From assembly GCA_963650385.1 (NCBI GenBank), contig CAVJLL010000015.1, positions 1 to 57,051 of the forward strand: a DNA stretch of 57,051 nucleotides. Reading direction: 5' to 3'. The translations under genes and the position numbers were made by a program. The DNA comes from CAG-791 sp963650385. GTDB taxonomy: Bacteria; Bacillota; Clostridia; Lachnospirales; Lachnospiraceae. The first letter of the stretch is position 1, and the number at the start of each line of letters is the position of its first letter. This document shows, piece by piece, positions 48,071 through 55,693 of this stretch. Under the pieces are notes generated by a model. That model did not search any database. It had not been told where the DNA came from and saw nothing but the letters and a program-made list of their open reading frames with translations.

Positions 48071-49187
48071 ACGGGCAAAGATAAGAGACCGCAGAGAACG
48101 AAAGCCCTTTGGGCCGGGGAACCGGCAGTTCCTGTATCTGATGAATATGATTGTCCTGTGCTGCGTGACGCTCCTGTCCCTTGCGGCGTCCGTGGTCTTT
48201 TTGCTGCGCGCACGCAGTGCCGTCTCGGAGAGCACTTCGCTGCAAAGCGAGCTGGATGCCGTAAAGGGCAGCGCCAAGACGCTTTACACCGAGGACGAGG
48301 TGACGAGCCGTGAGAATCAGGCAAAAGAGGCGGGGGCAACGGCGGAGAAGCGCAAAATACTGATGCAGATCCAGTCCTCCATGGAGTCCGGCGGCAGCAC
48401 GGCGTCGATGCTGCGGAGCTTGTTCTCAGAGGATATCGTGGTCGTCAACGGGGGAAAATATTATTTCTACCCCATTCTGAACGCGGTAAAGCGCAACTCC
48501 TTCCAGCAGGACGACTTCTCACTGACGGACGACGGACGGCTTCAATACACCGGGAGCGGCGCAGTGACGCTCCAGTCCGGCATCAATGTATCGGAAGCAA
48601 GCGGCGATATCGACTGGAAGCTGGTATCGGAGGACGACGTTTCCTTTGCGATGATCTGTGCCGGCGGCCGCAAAAGCGATGATTCCGGAAAGAGCGAGGT
48701 CTTCGAGGATCAGAACCTGGAGGACAACATAAACGGTGCATCGGAGGCCGGCCTTCACGTCGGCGTATACTACATTCTGGATCTCACGAACAAGGATGAG
48801 GTACAGGAGGAGGCCGAGGGCCTTGTCAGCTGTCTGAATGCTTACAAGAACAAAATCAGCTATCCGGTGGCGCTGTGGGTGAATGCACCGTCCGAGGAGG
48901 ACCGGCAGGCGCACCAGAGCAAGGCGGACTGGACGGACTACGTGATCAGCTTCTGCGATGTGCTCGAGGAGGCAGGGTACGAGCCGATGATCTACGGAAA
49001 CCTTGCTTCGTTTGTCATGATGCTGAACATTGAGGATCTGGAGCACTATGACAAGTGGATTGCCAACACCGGGGCGAGCCTGTATTTTCCGTACCGGTTC
49101 AGCATGTGGCAGTACTCCTCAGCCGGGACCGTGCACGGAATCTCGACCGAGGTGGGGCTGGACGCCAGTTTGTCAGTCATGAGCTAA
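48051..49187 (+). CDS. Membrane-anchored GH25-like protein with altered catalytic residues
   Basis: 378 residues, ATG after GAAGGAAGCC within ftsY. A cytosolic basic N-terminus (KKARDKRAKIRDRRERK), one membrane helix (about 27-52) and a coiled segment lead to a C-terminal domain with the GH25 lysozyme layout: GINVSEASGDIDWKLV (consensus G-I/V-D-V-S..G.IDW), FAMICAGGR, GVYYILDL, YPVALWVNAPSE, YEPMIYGN, and LYFPYRFSMWQYSSAGTVHG. The first catalytic Asp is Asn (GINVS). The D-x-E pair expected after the beta-strand (W-x-D-V-E) reads WVNAP. Fold assignment is confident by eye; hydrolase activity is doubtful. It may bind peptidoglycan at the cell surface. Confidence 0.8.
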   Translation: MKKARDKRAKIRDRRERKPFGPGNRQFLYLMNMIVLCCVTLLSLAASVVFLLRARSAVSESTSLQSELDAVKGSAKTLYTEDEVTSRENQAKEAGATAEKRKILMQIQSSMESGGSTASMLRSLFSEDIVVVNGGKYYFYPILNAVKRNSFQQDDFSLTDDGRLQYTGSGAVTLQSGINVSEASGDIDWKLVSEDDVSFAMICAGGRKSDDSGKSEVFEDQNLEDNINGASEAGLHVGVYYILDLTNKDEVQEEAEGLVSCLNAYKNKISYPVALWVNAPSEEDRQAHQSKADWTDYVISFCDVLEEAGYEPMIYGNLASFVMMLNIEDLEHYDKWIANTGASLYFPYRFSMWQYSSAGTVHGISTEVGLDASLSVMS

Positions 49188-49209
49188 GGGTCTGCATTTA
49201 AACTTTTGT

Positions 49210-49398
49210 AGTAACAGTACACTCGCCAGCCAAACGACAGGGTGGCGGAGAATGTCCGGGTCCAGGGCCTTGCGAGGCCTCGGTGCTTGCGAGCGTCTTC
49301 TGCGAGCTTAGCACCGTTAGGTCCGAGGATGGAGCGAGAGCGTCCCAGGACCGGACAACTCCGCCAGGACCCGTCGTGGCTGGCGTCTGTACAGTAAC
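49210..49398. repeat. Full-length group B element (multi-hairpin, about 180 bases)
   Basis: The outer arms GTACACTCGCCAGCC (49217-49231) and GGCTGGCGTCTGTAC (49378-49392) are inverted repeats. They extend inwards through GGCGGAGAATGTCCGG and CCGGACAACTCCGCC to about 45-base arms. The centre holds GGCC-TTGCGA-GGCC and CGGTGCTTGCGAG / GCTTAGCACCG hairpins. AGTAAC flanks both sides (49210-49215, 49393-49398). An inverted copy is at 53215-53372. Confidence 0.8.
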
Positions 49399-49410
49399 CT
49401 TTTGTAACCC

Positions 49411-49454
49411 GAGGCGGGATGTGTCAAGAAAAAATGCTTGACACATCCCGCCTC
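49411..49454. promoter_or_regulatory. Perfect 18-base inverted repeat over the ylxM-ffh promoter
   Basis: GAGGCGGGATGTGTCAAG (49411-49428) is exactly complementary to 49437-49454, with an AAAAAATG loop. The right arm contains the -35 TTGACA. No T run follows on the plus strand, so it is not a standard terminator. Confidence 0.7.
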
Positions 49455-49466
49455 CCTGCGTATGAT
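49438..49466 (+). promoter_or_regulatory. Promoter of ylxM-ffh
   Basis: TTGACA (49438-49443), exactly 17 bases, TATGAT (49461-49466); it sits 30 bases before the GTG start. Confidence 0.8.
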
Positions 49467-49496
49467 AGGCAACGTGTGATAAGAGAGGACAGGGCT

Positions 49497-49832
49497 GTGG
49501 AACAGATTGTCGAACAAGGCATACTGTATGATTTCTATGGACCGCTTCTGACGCGGCATCAGCAGGAGATCTATGAGCTGGTGGTTTATCAGAACCTGTC
49601 TTTGAACGAGATTGCAGAGCAGCGCAGCATCAGCAAGCAGGCCGTATCGGATCTGGTGCGCCGGGCTACGGCGCAGATGCAGGAATATGAGAAGCGTCTC
49701 GGGCTCATCGAACGCTTTCGCCGCATTCAGAGGCTGTGCGATGCGCTGGATCAGGCATCGGAGGATCTGTCCCAGGACACAGCGTCCGGGCAGATCCGGA
49801 CATTGACACAGGAAATCCGAAGGGAGCTTTAA
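49497..49832 (+). CDS. ylxM: YlxM/UPF0122 family protein (SRP-associated)
   Basis: 111 residues from GTG 49497 (GAGAGGACAGGG upstream). An upstream in-frame ATG would lie inside the promoter palindrome. The sigma-70 region-4-like helix-turn-helix fold is MEQIVEQGILYDFYGPLLTR, HQQEIYELVVYQNLSLNEIA and SISKQAVSDLVRRATAQ. YlxM is found next to ffh across Firmicutes and modulates SRP GTPase activity in streptococci. Its stop overlaps the ffh start (TAATG), which ensures co-translation. Confidence 0.93.
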   Translation: MEQIVEQGILYDFYGPLLTRHQQEIYELVVYQNLSLNEIAEQRSISKQAVSDLVRRATAQMQEYEKRLGLIERFRRIQRLCDALDQASEDLSQDTASGQIRTLTQEIRREL

Positions 49833-51220
49833 TGGCATTCGAAAGTTTATCGGATAAACTGAATAAGGCATTTGCCAGACTTCGCGGCAAGGGCATGCTG
49901 ACGGAAAAGGACGTAAAGGAAGCCCTCAAGGAAGTGAAGATGGCACTTCTGGAGGCCGATGTCAATTTCCGCGTGGTGAAGCAGTTCGTCTCGAGCATCG
50001 AGGAAAGAGCCGTCGGCTCTGAGGTGATGAACGGACTGAATCCGGCACAGCAGGTGGTGAAGATCGTCAACGAAGAGATGATCCGCCTCATGGGTTCGGA
50101 GACCACGGAGCTGGCATTCCAGCCCGGCAAGGCAGTTACGGTGATCATGATGGCCGGCCTTCAGGGCTCCGGTAAAACAACGACCGCCTCCAAGCTGGCT
50201 GGCAAGCTCAAGCTCAAAGGCAAGCGCCCGCTTCTGGCAGCCCTGGACATTTACCGTCCCGGTGCGATCAAGCAGCTGGAGGTCAACGCCGAAAAGGTCG
50301 GAGTTCCTTTTTTTGAAATGGGAGACTCCAGAAAGCCGGCAGACATTGCAAGAGCCGCGCTGGCACACGCGCAGAAGAACAACTGCGACGTTCTGTTCCT
50401 GGATACCGCCGGCCGCCTTCAGATTGACGAAGACATGATGGCGGAGCTCCAGGAGATCAAGGAGGCGGTTACCGTACATCAGACCATCCTGGTTGTGGAT
50501 GCGATGACCGGCCAGGAGGCGGTAAACGTTGCGAAGACCTTTGATGAGAAGGTCGGGATCGACGGCGTCATCCTCTCGAAGATGGACGGCGACAGCAGAG
50601 GCGGTGCTGCACTGTCGGTCAAGGCTGTGACCGGAAAGCCGATTCTCTACGTCGGCATGGGAGAGAAGCTCTCGGACCTGGAGCAGTTTTATCCGGACCG
50701 CATGGCCTCCCGGATTCTCGGAATGGGCGATGTGCTGACATTGATTGAGAAGGCACAGGAGAACCAGACCGAGGAGGACGAGCAGAAGGGCCGCGAGATG
50801 GCTTCGAAGCTCAGCAAAGGTAAATTTGATTTCAACGACTATCTCGAGAGCATGAACCAGATGCGCAAGATGGGCGGCCTCGGCAGCATCCTGGGCATGA
50901 TGCCCGGCATGGGAATCAGCAAGGACGAGCTGGAAGGCGCCATCGATGAGAAGAAGATGGCGCGGATGGAGGCCATTGTGCTGTCCATGACGCCCGCAGA
51001 GCGCGCCAATCCCAAGCTCTTAACGCCGCAGCGCAAGTACCGCATCGCCAAGGGCTCCGGCAACGACATTGCCGATGTCAACCGCTTCATCAAGCAGTTC
51101 AAACAGATGCAGGACATGGTCAAGAAAATGGGCGGCATGAAGAAGCGCCGCCACGGCAATCCCTTCGGCGGCATGGGCGGCTTCGGCGGACGGCGCGGCA
51201 TGGGCGGATTTCCGTTCTAA
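49832..51220 (+). CDS. ffh: Signal recognition particle protein Ffh
   Basis: 462 residues. The N domain starts MAFESLSDKLNKAFARLRGK. The G domain has AGLQGSGKTTTASKLAGKL (G1), DIYRPGAIKQL, DTAGRLQIDEDMMAELQEIK and SKMDGDSRGGAALSV. The M domain from about residue 325 carries the methionine-rich RNA- and signal-peptide-binding segments (SMNQMRKMGGLGSILGMMPG; MARMEAIVLSMTPAERANP). It ends in a glycine-rich tail (GGMGGFGGRRGMGGFPF). It binds 4.5S/6S-like SRP RNA, not found in this window, and hands ribosomes to FtsY. Confidence 0.97.
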   Translation: MAFESLSDKLNKAFARLRGKGMLTEKDVKEALKEVKMALLEADVNFRVVKQFVSSIEERAVGSEVMNGLNPAQQVVKIVNEEMIRLMGSETTELAFQPGKAVTVIMMAGLQGSGKTTTASKLAGKLKLKGKRPLLAALDIYRPGAIKQLEVNAEKVGVPFFEMGDSRKPADIARAALAHAQKNNCDVLFLDTAGRLQIDEDMMAELQEIKEAVTVHQTILVVDAMTGQEAVNVAKTFDEKVGIDGVILSKMDGDSRGGAALSVKAVTGKPILYVGMGEKLSDLEQFYPDRMASRILGMGDVLTLIEKAQENQTEEDEQKGREMASKLSKGKFDFNDYLESMNQMRKMGGLGSILGMMPGMGISKDELEGAIDEKKMARMEAIVLSMTPAERANPKLLTPQRKYRIAKGSGNDIADVNRFIKQFKQMQDMVKKMGGMKKRRHGNPFGGMGGFGGRRGMGGFPF

Positions 51221-51262
51221 CGCCATCCACCGGGACGGACAACTTCGCCAGGCCCCATCACT
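51221..51262. repeat. Degenerate group B half-element after ffh
   Basis: GGGACGGACAACTTCGCCAG and ATCACTTGGCGG resemble the right half of 49210-49398. A CGGGTC-ACA-GACCCG hairpin (about 51295-51309) follows before rpsP. Confidence 0.4.
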
Positions 51263-51361
51263 TGGCGGCCACCCCAACAAATAAGGGTAACTCCGGGTCA
51301 CAGACCCGTGTTGATACAGTTACAGAACATTACAGTCATCTCAAATGAGGAGGAAATTATC

Positions 51362-51604
51362 ATGGTAAAAATCAGACTTGCAAGAATCGGTGAGAAGAGA
51401 GTTCCGGTATACCGCATCGTTGTTCAGGAGGCATCGGTTCCGCGCAACGGCAAGACCATCGATTCCATCGGCTACTACGATCCGAACACAGAGCCCGCAA
51501 CCATCAAGATTGATACCGAGAAGGCAAATGAGTGGATCCAGAAGGGTGCACAGCCGACCGACGTTGTAAAGAAGCTGATGAAGAACGCAGCCAAGGCCAA
51601 CTGA
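51362..51604 (+). CDS. rpsP: 30S ribosomal protein S16
   Basis: 80 residues; ATG after GAGGAGGAAATTATC. It starts VKIRLARIGEKRVPVYRIVV, continues RNGKTIDSIGYYDPNTEPAT, and ends in the typical GAQPTDVVKKLMKNA. S16 helps assemble the 5' domain of the small subunit. It leads the rpsP-khpA-rimM-trmD-rplS block, a conserved Firmicute operon. The 141 bases upstream contain only a degenerate repeat and a hairpin; no clear promoter was found. Confidence 0.97.
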   Translation: MVKIRLARIGEKRVPVYRIVVQEASVPRNGKTIDSIGYYDPNTEPATIKIDTEKANEWIQKGAQPTDVVKKLMKNAAKAN

Positions 51605-51650
51605 TCGATTCCTTACGACAACAGTGCTGACAACTGGAAAAGGGGATTCG

Positions 51651-51959
51651 ATGATGAAGGAACTGGTGGAAGTGATTGCAAAGGCTCTTGTGGAACATCC
51701 GGAGCAGGTTGCAGTCAGAGAAAGAACCGAGGGCAAGACGATTAAGGTTGACCTGTACGTTGCGCCTGTGGATATGGGAAAGGTTATCGGACGCCAGGGC
51801 AGAATCGCAAAGTCGATTCGCGCGGTTGTTAAGGCAGCCGCTGCCAGAGAGGATGTCATGGTGGATGTTAACATTGATTCCACGGACCTTCTCGGAGCAG
51901 ATGATGCCGCAAAGGCAGAGGCAGCAGAGAATGCTGCTGCAGTCGGAGAGCAGGCATGA
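51651..51959 (+). CDS. khpA: KH-domain RNA-binding protein KhpA (YlqC)
   Basis: 102 residues. The first 76 form a KH domain (MKELVEVIAKALVEHPEQVA; VDMGKVIGRQGRIAKSIRAV, with the G-x-x-G loop as GRQG). The remaining 25 residues are Ala/Glu-rich (DDAAKAEAAENAAAVGEQA), an extension not usual for KhpA (about 75-80 residues). In Firmicutes KhpA pairs with KhpB/EloR as a global RNA chaperone. Two adjacent ATGs (51651, 51654) follow AAAAGGGGATTCG. The end overlaps rimM by four bases. Confidence 0.92.
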   Translation: MMKELVEVIAKALVEHPEQVAVRERTEGKTIKVDLYVAPVDMGKVIGRQGRIAKSIRAVVKAAAAREDVMVDVNIDSTDLLGADDAAKAEAAENAAAVGEQA

Positions 51960-52477
51960 CGGATCAGTTCCAGGTCGGCGTGATCGCCGGTACGCATGGC
52001 GTGCGGGGAGACGTGAAGGTCTTCCCCACCACGGATGATCCGCAGCGCTTCCGGAAGCTGAAAAAGGTGTATATCACCTTCCGGCGCCAGACGAGCGTGC
52101 ATGAGGTCAGCGGCGTGAAGTTCCAGGGCAAATTCGTCATTCTGCATCTGTCCGGCATTGATTCGCCGGAGGAGGCAAGGCTTTACCGCACGCTGCCGCT
52201 GATGATCGACCGGGCAGATGCGATGCCTCTGCCGGAGGGCCGGTGGTACATCCCGGATCTGCTCGGACTTACCGTCCGAGAGGAGAACGGCGAAGAGCTC
52301 GGAACACTGAAGGACGTATTGCAGACAGGCGCCAACGACGTCTACGATGTGCATACGCAGGACGGGCAGAGCATTCTGATTCCGGTCATTAAGGACTGCA
52401 TTCTGGATGTGAATCTGGAAGAGGGCGTTATGACGGTTCATCTGCTGCCGGGACTTAGGGATCTACAGAAGAAATGA
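51956..52477 (+). CDS. rimM: Ribosome maturation factor RimM
   Basis: 173 residues. N-terminal RimM domain: FQVGVIAGTHGVRGDVKVFP, then the strand PQRFRKLKKVYI. The C-terminal PRC-barrel has RWYIPDLLGLTVREENGEEL and GANDVYDVHTQDGQSILIPV. It binds S19 and assists 30S head maturation. ATG overlaps the khpA stop (ATGA), and its stop overlaps the trmD ATG (ATGA), so the genes are translationally coupled. Confidence 0.96.
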   Translation: MTDQFQVGVIAGTHGVRGDVKVFPTTDDPQRFRKLKKVYITFRRQTSVHEVSGVKFQGKFVILHLSGIDSPEEARLYRTLPLMIDRADAMPLPEGRWYIPDLLGLTVREENGEELGTLKDVLQTGANDVYDVHTQDGQSILIPVIKDCILDVNLEEGVMTVHLLPGLRDLQKK

Positions 52478-53211
52478 ATTTTCACATTCTCACGCTGTTT
52501 CCGGATATGGTGACAGACGGTCTTCACACCAGCATACTGGCAAGAGCCATGGAGAAGGAGCTGATTTCCGTTCATGCCGTCAATATCCGGGATTATACGA
52601 CAAACCGGCACGGCAAGGTCGACGATTATATTTACGGCGGCGGTGCCGGACTTCTCATGCAGGCCCAGCCGGTGTACGACGCCTGGAAGGCCCTCGAAGA
52701 GACAATCCAGGCAAAATATCCGGATCGCCCGGCCGGGAAGCGCACGCGTGTTGTGTTCCTGACGCCGGTGGGCCGTGTGTTCAACCAGGCGATGGCTGAG
52801 GAGCTGTCCAAGGAGGAAGATCTGATCCTTCTGTGCGGCCATTACGAAGGCATCGATGAGCGCGTCCTGGAGGAGATTGTTACCGATCCCGTTTCAATCG
52901 GAGATTTTGTCCTGACCGGAGGCGAGCTGCCGGCGATGATGATCGTCGATGCCGTATCCCGCATGGTGCCGGGCGTCCTCGGGAACGAGACCTCTGCACA
53001 GACCGATTCGTTTCAGGACGGCCTCCTGGAGTACCCGCAGTATTCGCGGCCGGAGGTATGGAACGGACGGAAGGTTCCGGAGATCCTTTTGTCCGGCGAT
53101 CACGCAAAGGTGGACGCCTGGCGGCATGAGCAGGCTCTGGAGCGCACGCGGCGGATGCGGCCGGACCTTTACGAGGCCTGGATCGCACGGCATTCGACTG
53201 GGCCGCAATAG
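52474..53211 (+). CDS. trmD: tRNA (guanine-N1)-methyltransferase TrmD
   Basis: 245 residues. SPOUT fold: MNFHILTLFPDMVTDGLHTS, RDYTTNRHGKVDDYIYGGGA-GLLMQ, LCGHYEGIDERVLEEIVTDP and SIGDFVLTGGELPAMMIVDA, the AdoMet knot. It methylates G37 of tRNAs, preventing frameshifting. It overlaps rimM by four bases. After its stop comes an inverted group B element, so rplS is driven from its own promoter. Confidence 0.97.
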   Translation: MNFHILTLFPDMVTDGLHTSILARAMEKELISVHAVNIRDYTTNRHGKVDDYIYGGGAGLLMQAQPVYDAWKALEETIQAKYPDRPAGKRTRVVFLTPVGRVFNQAMAEELSKEEDLILLCGHYEGIDERVLEEIVTDPVSIGDFVLTGGELPAMMIVDAVSRMVPGVLGNETSAQTDSFQDGLLEYPQYSRPEVWNGRKVPEILLSGDHAKVDAWRHEQALERTRRMRPDLYEAWIARHSTGPQ

Positions 53212-53214
53212 TTT

Positions 53215-53372
53215 GATCATAGGGCGACGGGTCCTGGCGGAGTTGTCCGTCCTGGGGACGTTCTCACTCCGTACGAGGACCTAGCGGTGCTAAGCTCGCA
53301 TAAGACGCTCGCAAGCACCGAGGCCTCGTAAGGCCCCTGGACCGGACATTCTCCGCCACCCTGTCGCCCGCC
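53215..53372. repeat. Full-length group B element, inverted relative to 49210
   Basis: CGACGGGTCCTGGCGGAGTT at the left, AGCGGTGCTAAGCTCGCA (53283-53300) and GACGCTCGCAAGCACCGAGG in the centre, and GGACATTCTCCGCCACCCTG at the right. It reads as the reverse complement of 49217-49392 with scattered substitutions. The outermost GTAC ends are eroded. Confidence 0.75.
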
Positions 53373-53402
53373 AAGTGATAATCGAGTGCCGCAAAACGGC
53401 GC

Positions 53403-53543
53403 TTGCGCCCGCGCGGGACATGTGATAACATGTGAAAGCTGTGCCGGCACAGGCACAGCAGAGAGCAATTTGAGTACGGAGATGGTCCTCTGTCGGATCA
53501 GCAGAATGCCCCGGCAAGAACATCCAGAAAAGGAGATTATATC
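53403..53543 (+). promoter_or_regulatory. rplS promoter and structured leader (L19-leader candidate)
   Basis: TTGCGC (53403-53408), 17 bases, TAACAT (53426-53431). The leader starts with GCTGTGCC-GGCACA-GGCACAGC (53438-53459) and further CAGAG/CTCTG pairing. Firmicute rplS genes often have an autoregulatory L19 leader; this one is in the right place, but I could not verify a match to the consensus. Confidence 0.5.
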
Positions 53544-53885
53544 ATGAGCATTATCAGCGAAATCGAAGAGAGCCAGAAGAAGGAAGTATCTGCATTCAAT
53601 GTTGGTGATACCGTTCGCGTACACAACAGAATCGAAGAGGGCAAGCGCTCCAGAGTACAGATCTTCGAGGGAACTGTTCTGAAGATTCAGGGCGGCGGAA
53701 GCCGTAAGACCTTCACGGTCCGCAAGGAGTCCAGCGGAATCGGCGTAGAGAAGACATGGCCTCTGTATTCTCCCAACGTAGAGAAGGTAGAGGTTATTCG
53801 TCATGGTAAGGTCAGAAGAGCGAAGCTCAACTATTTAAGACAGCTTAGCGGCAAGAAGGCTAAGGTTAAAGAGCAGATTCGCTGA
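53544..53885 (+). CDS. rplS: 50S ribosomal protein L19
   Basis: 113 residues; ATG after AAAAGGAGATTATATC. Signature blocks: FNVGDTVRVHNRIEEGKRSR, QIFEGTVLKIQGGGSRKTFT and VRKESSGIGVEKTWPLYSPN, with the end RRAKLNYLRQLSGKKAKVKE. L19 sits at the 30S/50S interface. Its own promoter and leader precede it, and a perfect 11-pair terminator follows. Confidence 0.97.
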   Translation: MSIISEIEESQKKEVSAFNVGDTVRVHNRIEEGKRSRVQIFEGTVLKIQGGGSRKTFTVRKESSGIGVEKTWPLYSPNVEKVEVIRHGKVRRAKLNYLRQLSGKKAKVKEQIR

Positions 53886-53910
53886 TCCATTTGAGCAGGA
53901 TGACAGCAGG

Positions 53911-53945
53911 GAGCCGCACTGGTATGTTCAGTGCGGCTCTTCTTT
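53911..53945 (+). terminator. Terminator after rplS
   Basis: GAGCCGCACTG, loop GTATGTT, CAGTGCGGCTC: a perfect 11-pair stem, followed by TTCTTT. Confidence 0.85.
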
Positions 53946-53948
53946 ATG

Positions 53949-53978
53949 GTAACTATTCAGAGCCAAGCAAATAGTTAC
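53949..53978. repeat. Minimal group A hairpin
   Basis: GTAACTATT (53949-53957) and AATAGTTAC (53970-53978) pair perfectly around CAGAGCCAAGCA; the left end motif GTAACTATTCAGAGCC is complete. It lies between the rplS terminator and lepB. Confidence 0.65.
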
Positions 53979-54028
53979 TTCTGCAGAGAAAATGACCGGC
54001 TTGTACCGGCAGGTCAGAAGAGGCTTTC

Positions 54029-54607
54029 ATGCGCAGTAACCGCAGACGTACCCGCAATTTTACAGGACTTACCTTTTACGAGGAAAAGGGCACATCAAGG
54101 ACGCAGCGTCTGATGGAGGCGGTGCAATGGCTCATTTATACCGTCCTCGCACTGTTCCTTGCCCTTGTGTGCTTCCGGTTCTTCGGTTTCCGTGTCAGTG
54201 TGATCGGAGGCTCCATGGAGCCCGGAATCTCCGCAGGACAGAATGTCCTTGTGAACCGCATTGTCTACCGCATGAGCTCGCCGCAGAGAGGGGATGTCAT
54301 TGCCTTTTATCCGGGCGGCGATGAACGAATGCACCCGTCCGTCAAGCGGATTGTGGCAATCCCGGGGGATTCGGTCCAGATCATAAACGGTGTCCTTCTG
54401 GTCAACGGCGTACCGAGCACGTATTCAGAGGAATACAGCAGCATTCAGAAGGCGGGCCTTGCAGAGGAGCTTCTGATTCTGGACGACGGCGAATATTTTG
54501 TGATGGGCGATCATCCGGAGGAAAGTGAGGATTCGCGCTCTGCATCCCTTGGAATGATTGCGGAGGAGAACATCATCGGAAGAGTCTGGCTGACGCTTCC
54601 GTTCTGA
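54029..54607 (+). CDS. lepB: Type I signal peptidase (first copy)
   Basis: 192 residues. Cytosolic N-terminus of about 35, one membrane helix (LIYTVLALFLALVCFRFFGF), then the catalytic Ser in VIGGSMEPGISAGQNVLVNR and Lys in PSVKRIVAIPGDSVQI. Box E reads YFVMGDHPEESEDSRS, with His where GDN is usual. It removes signal peptides outside the membrane. It shares only box-level similarity with the second copy at 55694, so the two are not a recent duplication. rplS-lepB-rbgA-rnhB is the typical order. The ribosome site is weak (AGAAGAGGC). Confidence 0.93.
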   Translation: MRSNRRRTRNFTGLTFYEEKGTSRTQRLMEAVQWLIYTVLALFLALVCFRFFGFRVSVIGGSMEPGISAGQNVLVNRIVYRMSSPQRGDVIAFYPGGDERMHPSVKRIVAIPGDSVQIINGVLLVNGVPSTYSEEYSSIQKAGLAEELLILDDGEYFVMGDHPEESEDSRSASLGMIAEENIIGRVWLTLPF

Positions 54608-54697
54608 ACAGACCTGACAGGAATCGTGCCGGATTGCAGCGCACATTGCGCGCCCGCAATCCACCGGGCAGCATTCCAGGAGCACAGAGAGGTAAAC

Positions 54698-55663
54698 ATG
54701 GATTATCAGTGGTATCCCGGACATATGACAAAGGCGCGGCGCATGATGCAGGAAAACGTCCGCCTGGTGGATCTTGTGATCGAGATCCTGGACGCGCGTG
54801 TGCCGTTATCGAGCCGGAATCCGGACATCAATCAGCTGGCGCAGGGCAAGCAGCGCCTCATCATCCTGAGCAAGGCGGATCTTGCGGATCCGAAGGAGAC
54901 CGAGCGCTTTGTCAAAGCGTTTGAAAAGGACGGTGCAGCGGTTATTGCACTGGACGCACGGACGAAAAAGGCCAACGCCCAGATTATGAAAACGCTGCAG
55001 CGCATCACAAAGGAGAAAAAGGAACGGGACAAAAAGCGCGGCATCATCGGCCGCCCGGTCCGCGCCATGATCTGCGGAATTCCGAATGTCGGCAAATCCA
55101 CATTCATCAATACGCTGTCCGGCCGCTCCAGTGCCAAAACCGGCAATAAGCCGGGCGTGACCAAAGGCAAGCAGTGGATTTCCTTTGCCGGCCTTGAGCT
55201 TCTCGATACGCCGGGAATTCTCTGGCCGAAATTCGAGGATCAGAGCGTCGGCATTCATCTGGCGCTTGTGGGATCCATCCGCGATGAAATCCTCGATGAG
55301 GAGGAGCTGGCAAGACACCTTCTGCGCATTCTGATCATGCGGTATCCGGCGCTTCTGGCCGCAAGGTACGGAGAAGACAGGAATTCCAATCCGGACACTC
55401 TGCCGGCATCCGTCGCTGCATCGGACGCAGATCCCGCATGCGGCCTGTCAGAGAAGGCAATGTGCCTGCAGGAAGCTATGGCACATGCTGCAGAGAGCGA
55501 ATATAATGACAGGGAGCTGCACGAGCTTCTCGTCCTCATTGCAAGGAGACGGAATCTCCTGCGCAGCGGCGGTGAGCCGGATCCGAAGCGGGCGGCACAC
55601 CTTTTGCTGGACGATTTCCGCTCCGGCCGGATCGGCGCTGTTACGCTGGATCAGCCGGACTGA
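54698..55663 (+). CDS. rbgA: Ribosome biogenesis GTPase RbgA (YlqF)
   Basis: 321 residues from the ATG after AGAGAGGTAAAC; upstream in-frame ATG at 54626 lacks a site. It is a circularly permuted GTPase: G4 LSKADL (about residue 60) and G5-like region come before G1 GIPNVGKSTFINTL (about 127) and G3 DTPGI. It opens MDYQWYPGHMTKARRMMQEN, the RbgA signature. It acts late in 50S assembly, around L16 incorporation. The ANTAR-like C-terminal domain is lengthened by an insertion with Asp/Ala-rich sequence (NPDTLPASVAASDADPACG, about residues 230-250). Confidence 0.95.
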   Translation: MDYQWYPGHMTKARRMMQENVRLVDLVIEILDARVPLSSRNPDINQLAQGKQRLIILSKADLADPKETERFVKAFEKDGAAVIALDARTKKANAQIMKTLQRITKEKKERDKKRGIIGRPVRAMICGIPNVGKSTFINTLSGRSSAKTGNKPGVTKGKQWISFAGLELLDTPGILWPKFEDQSVGIHLALVGSIRDEILDEEELARHLLRILIMRYPALLAARYGEDRNSNPDTLPASVAASDADPACGLSEKAMCLQEAMAHAAESEYNDRELHELLVLIARRRNLLRSGGEPDPKRAAHLLLDDFRSGRIGAVTLDQPD

Positions 55664-55693
55664 TCGGGACCACTTTTCGGAAAGGGTATCTGA

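Noticed and set aside
53990..54124. A short open frame (53931-54113) ahead of lepB
   Set aside because: It covers the rplS terminator and a group A hairpin and has no ribosome site.
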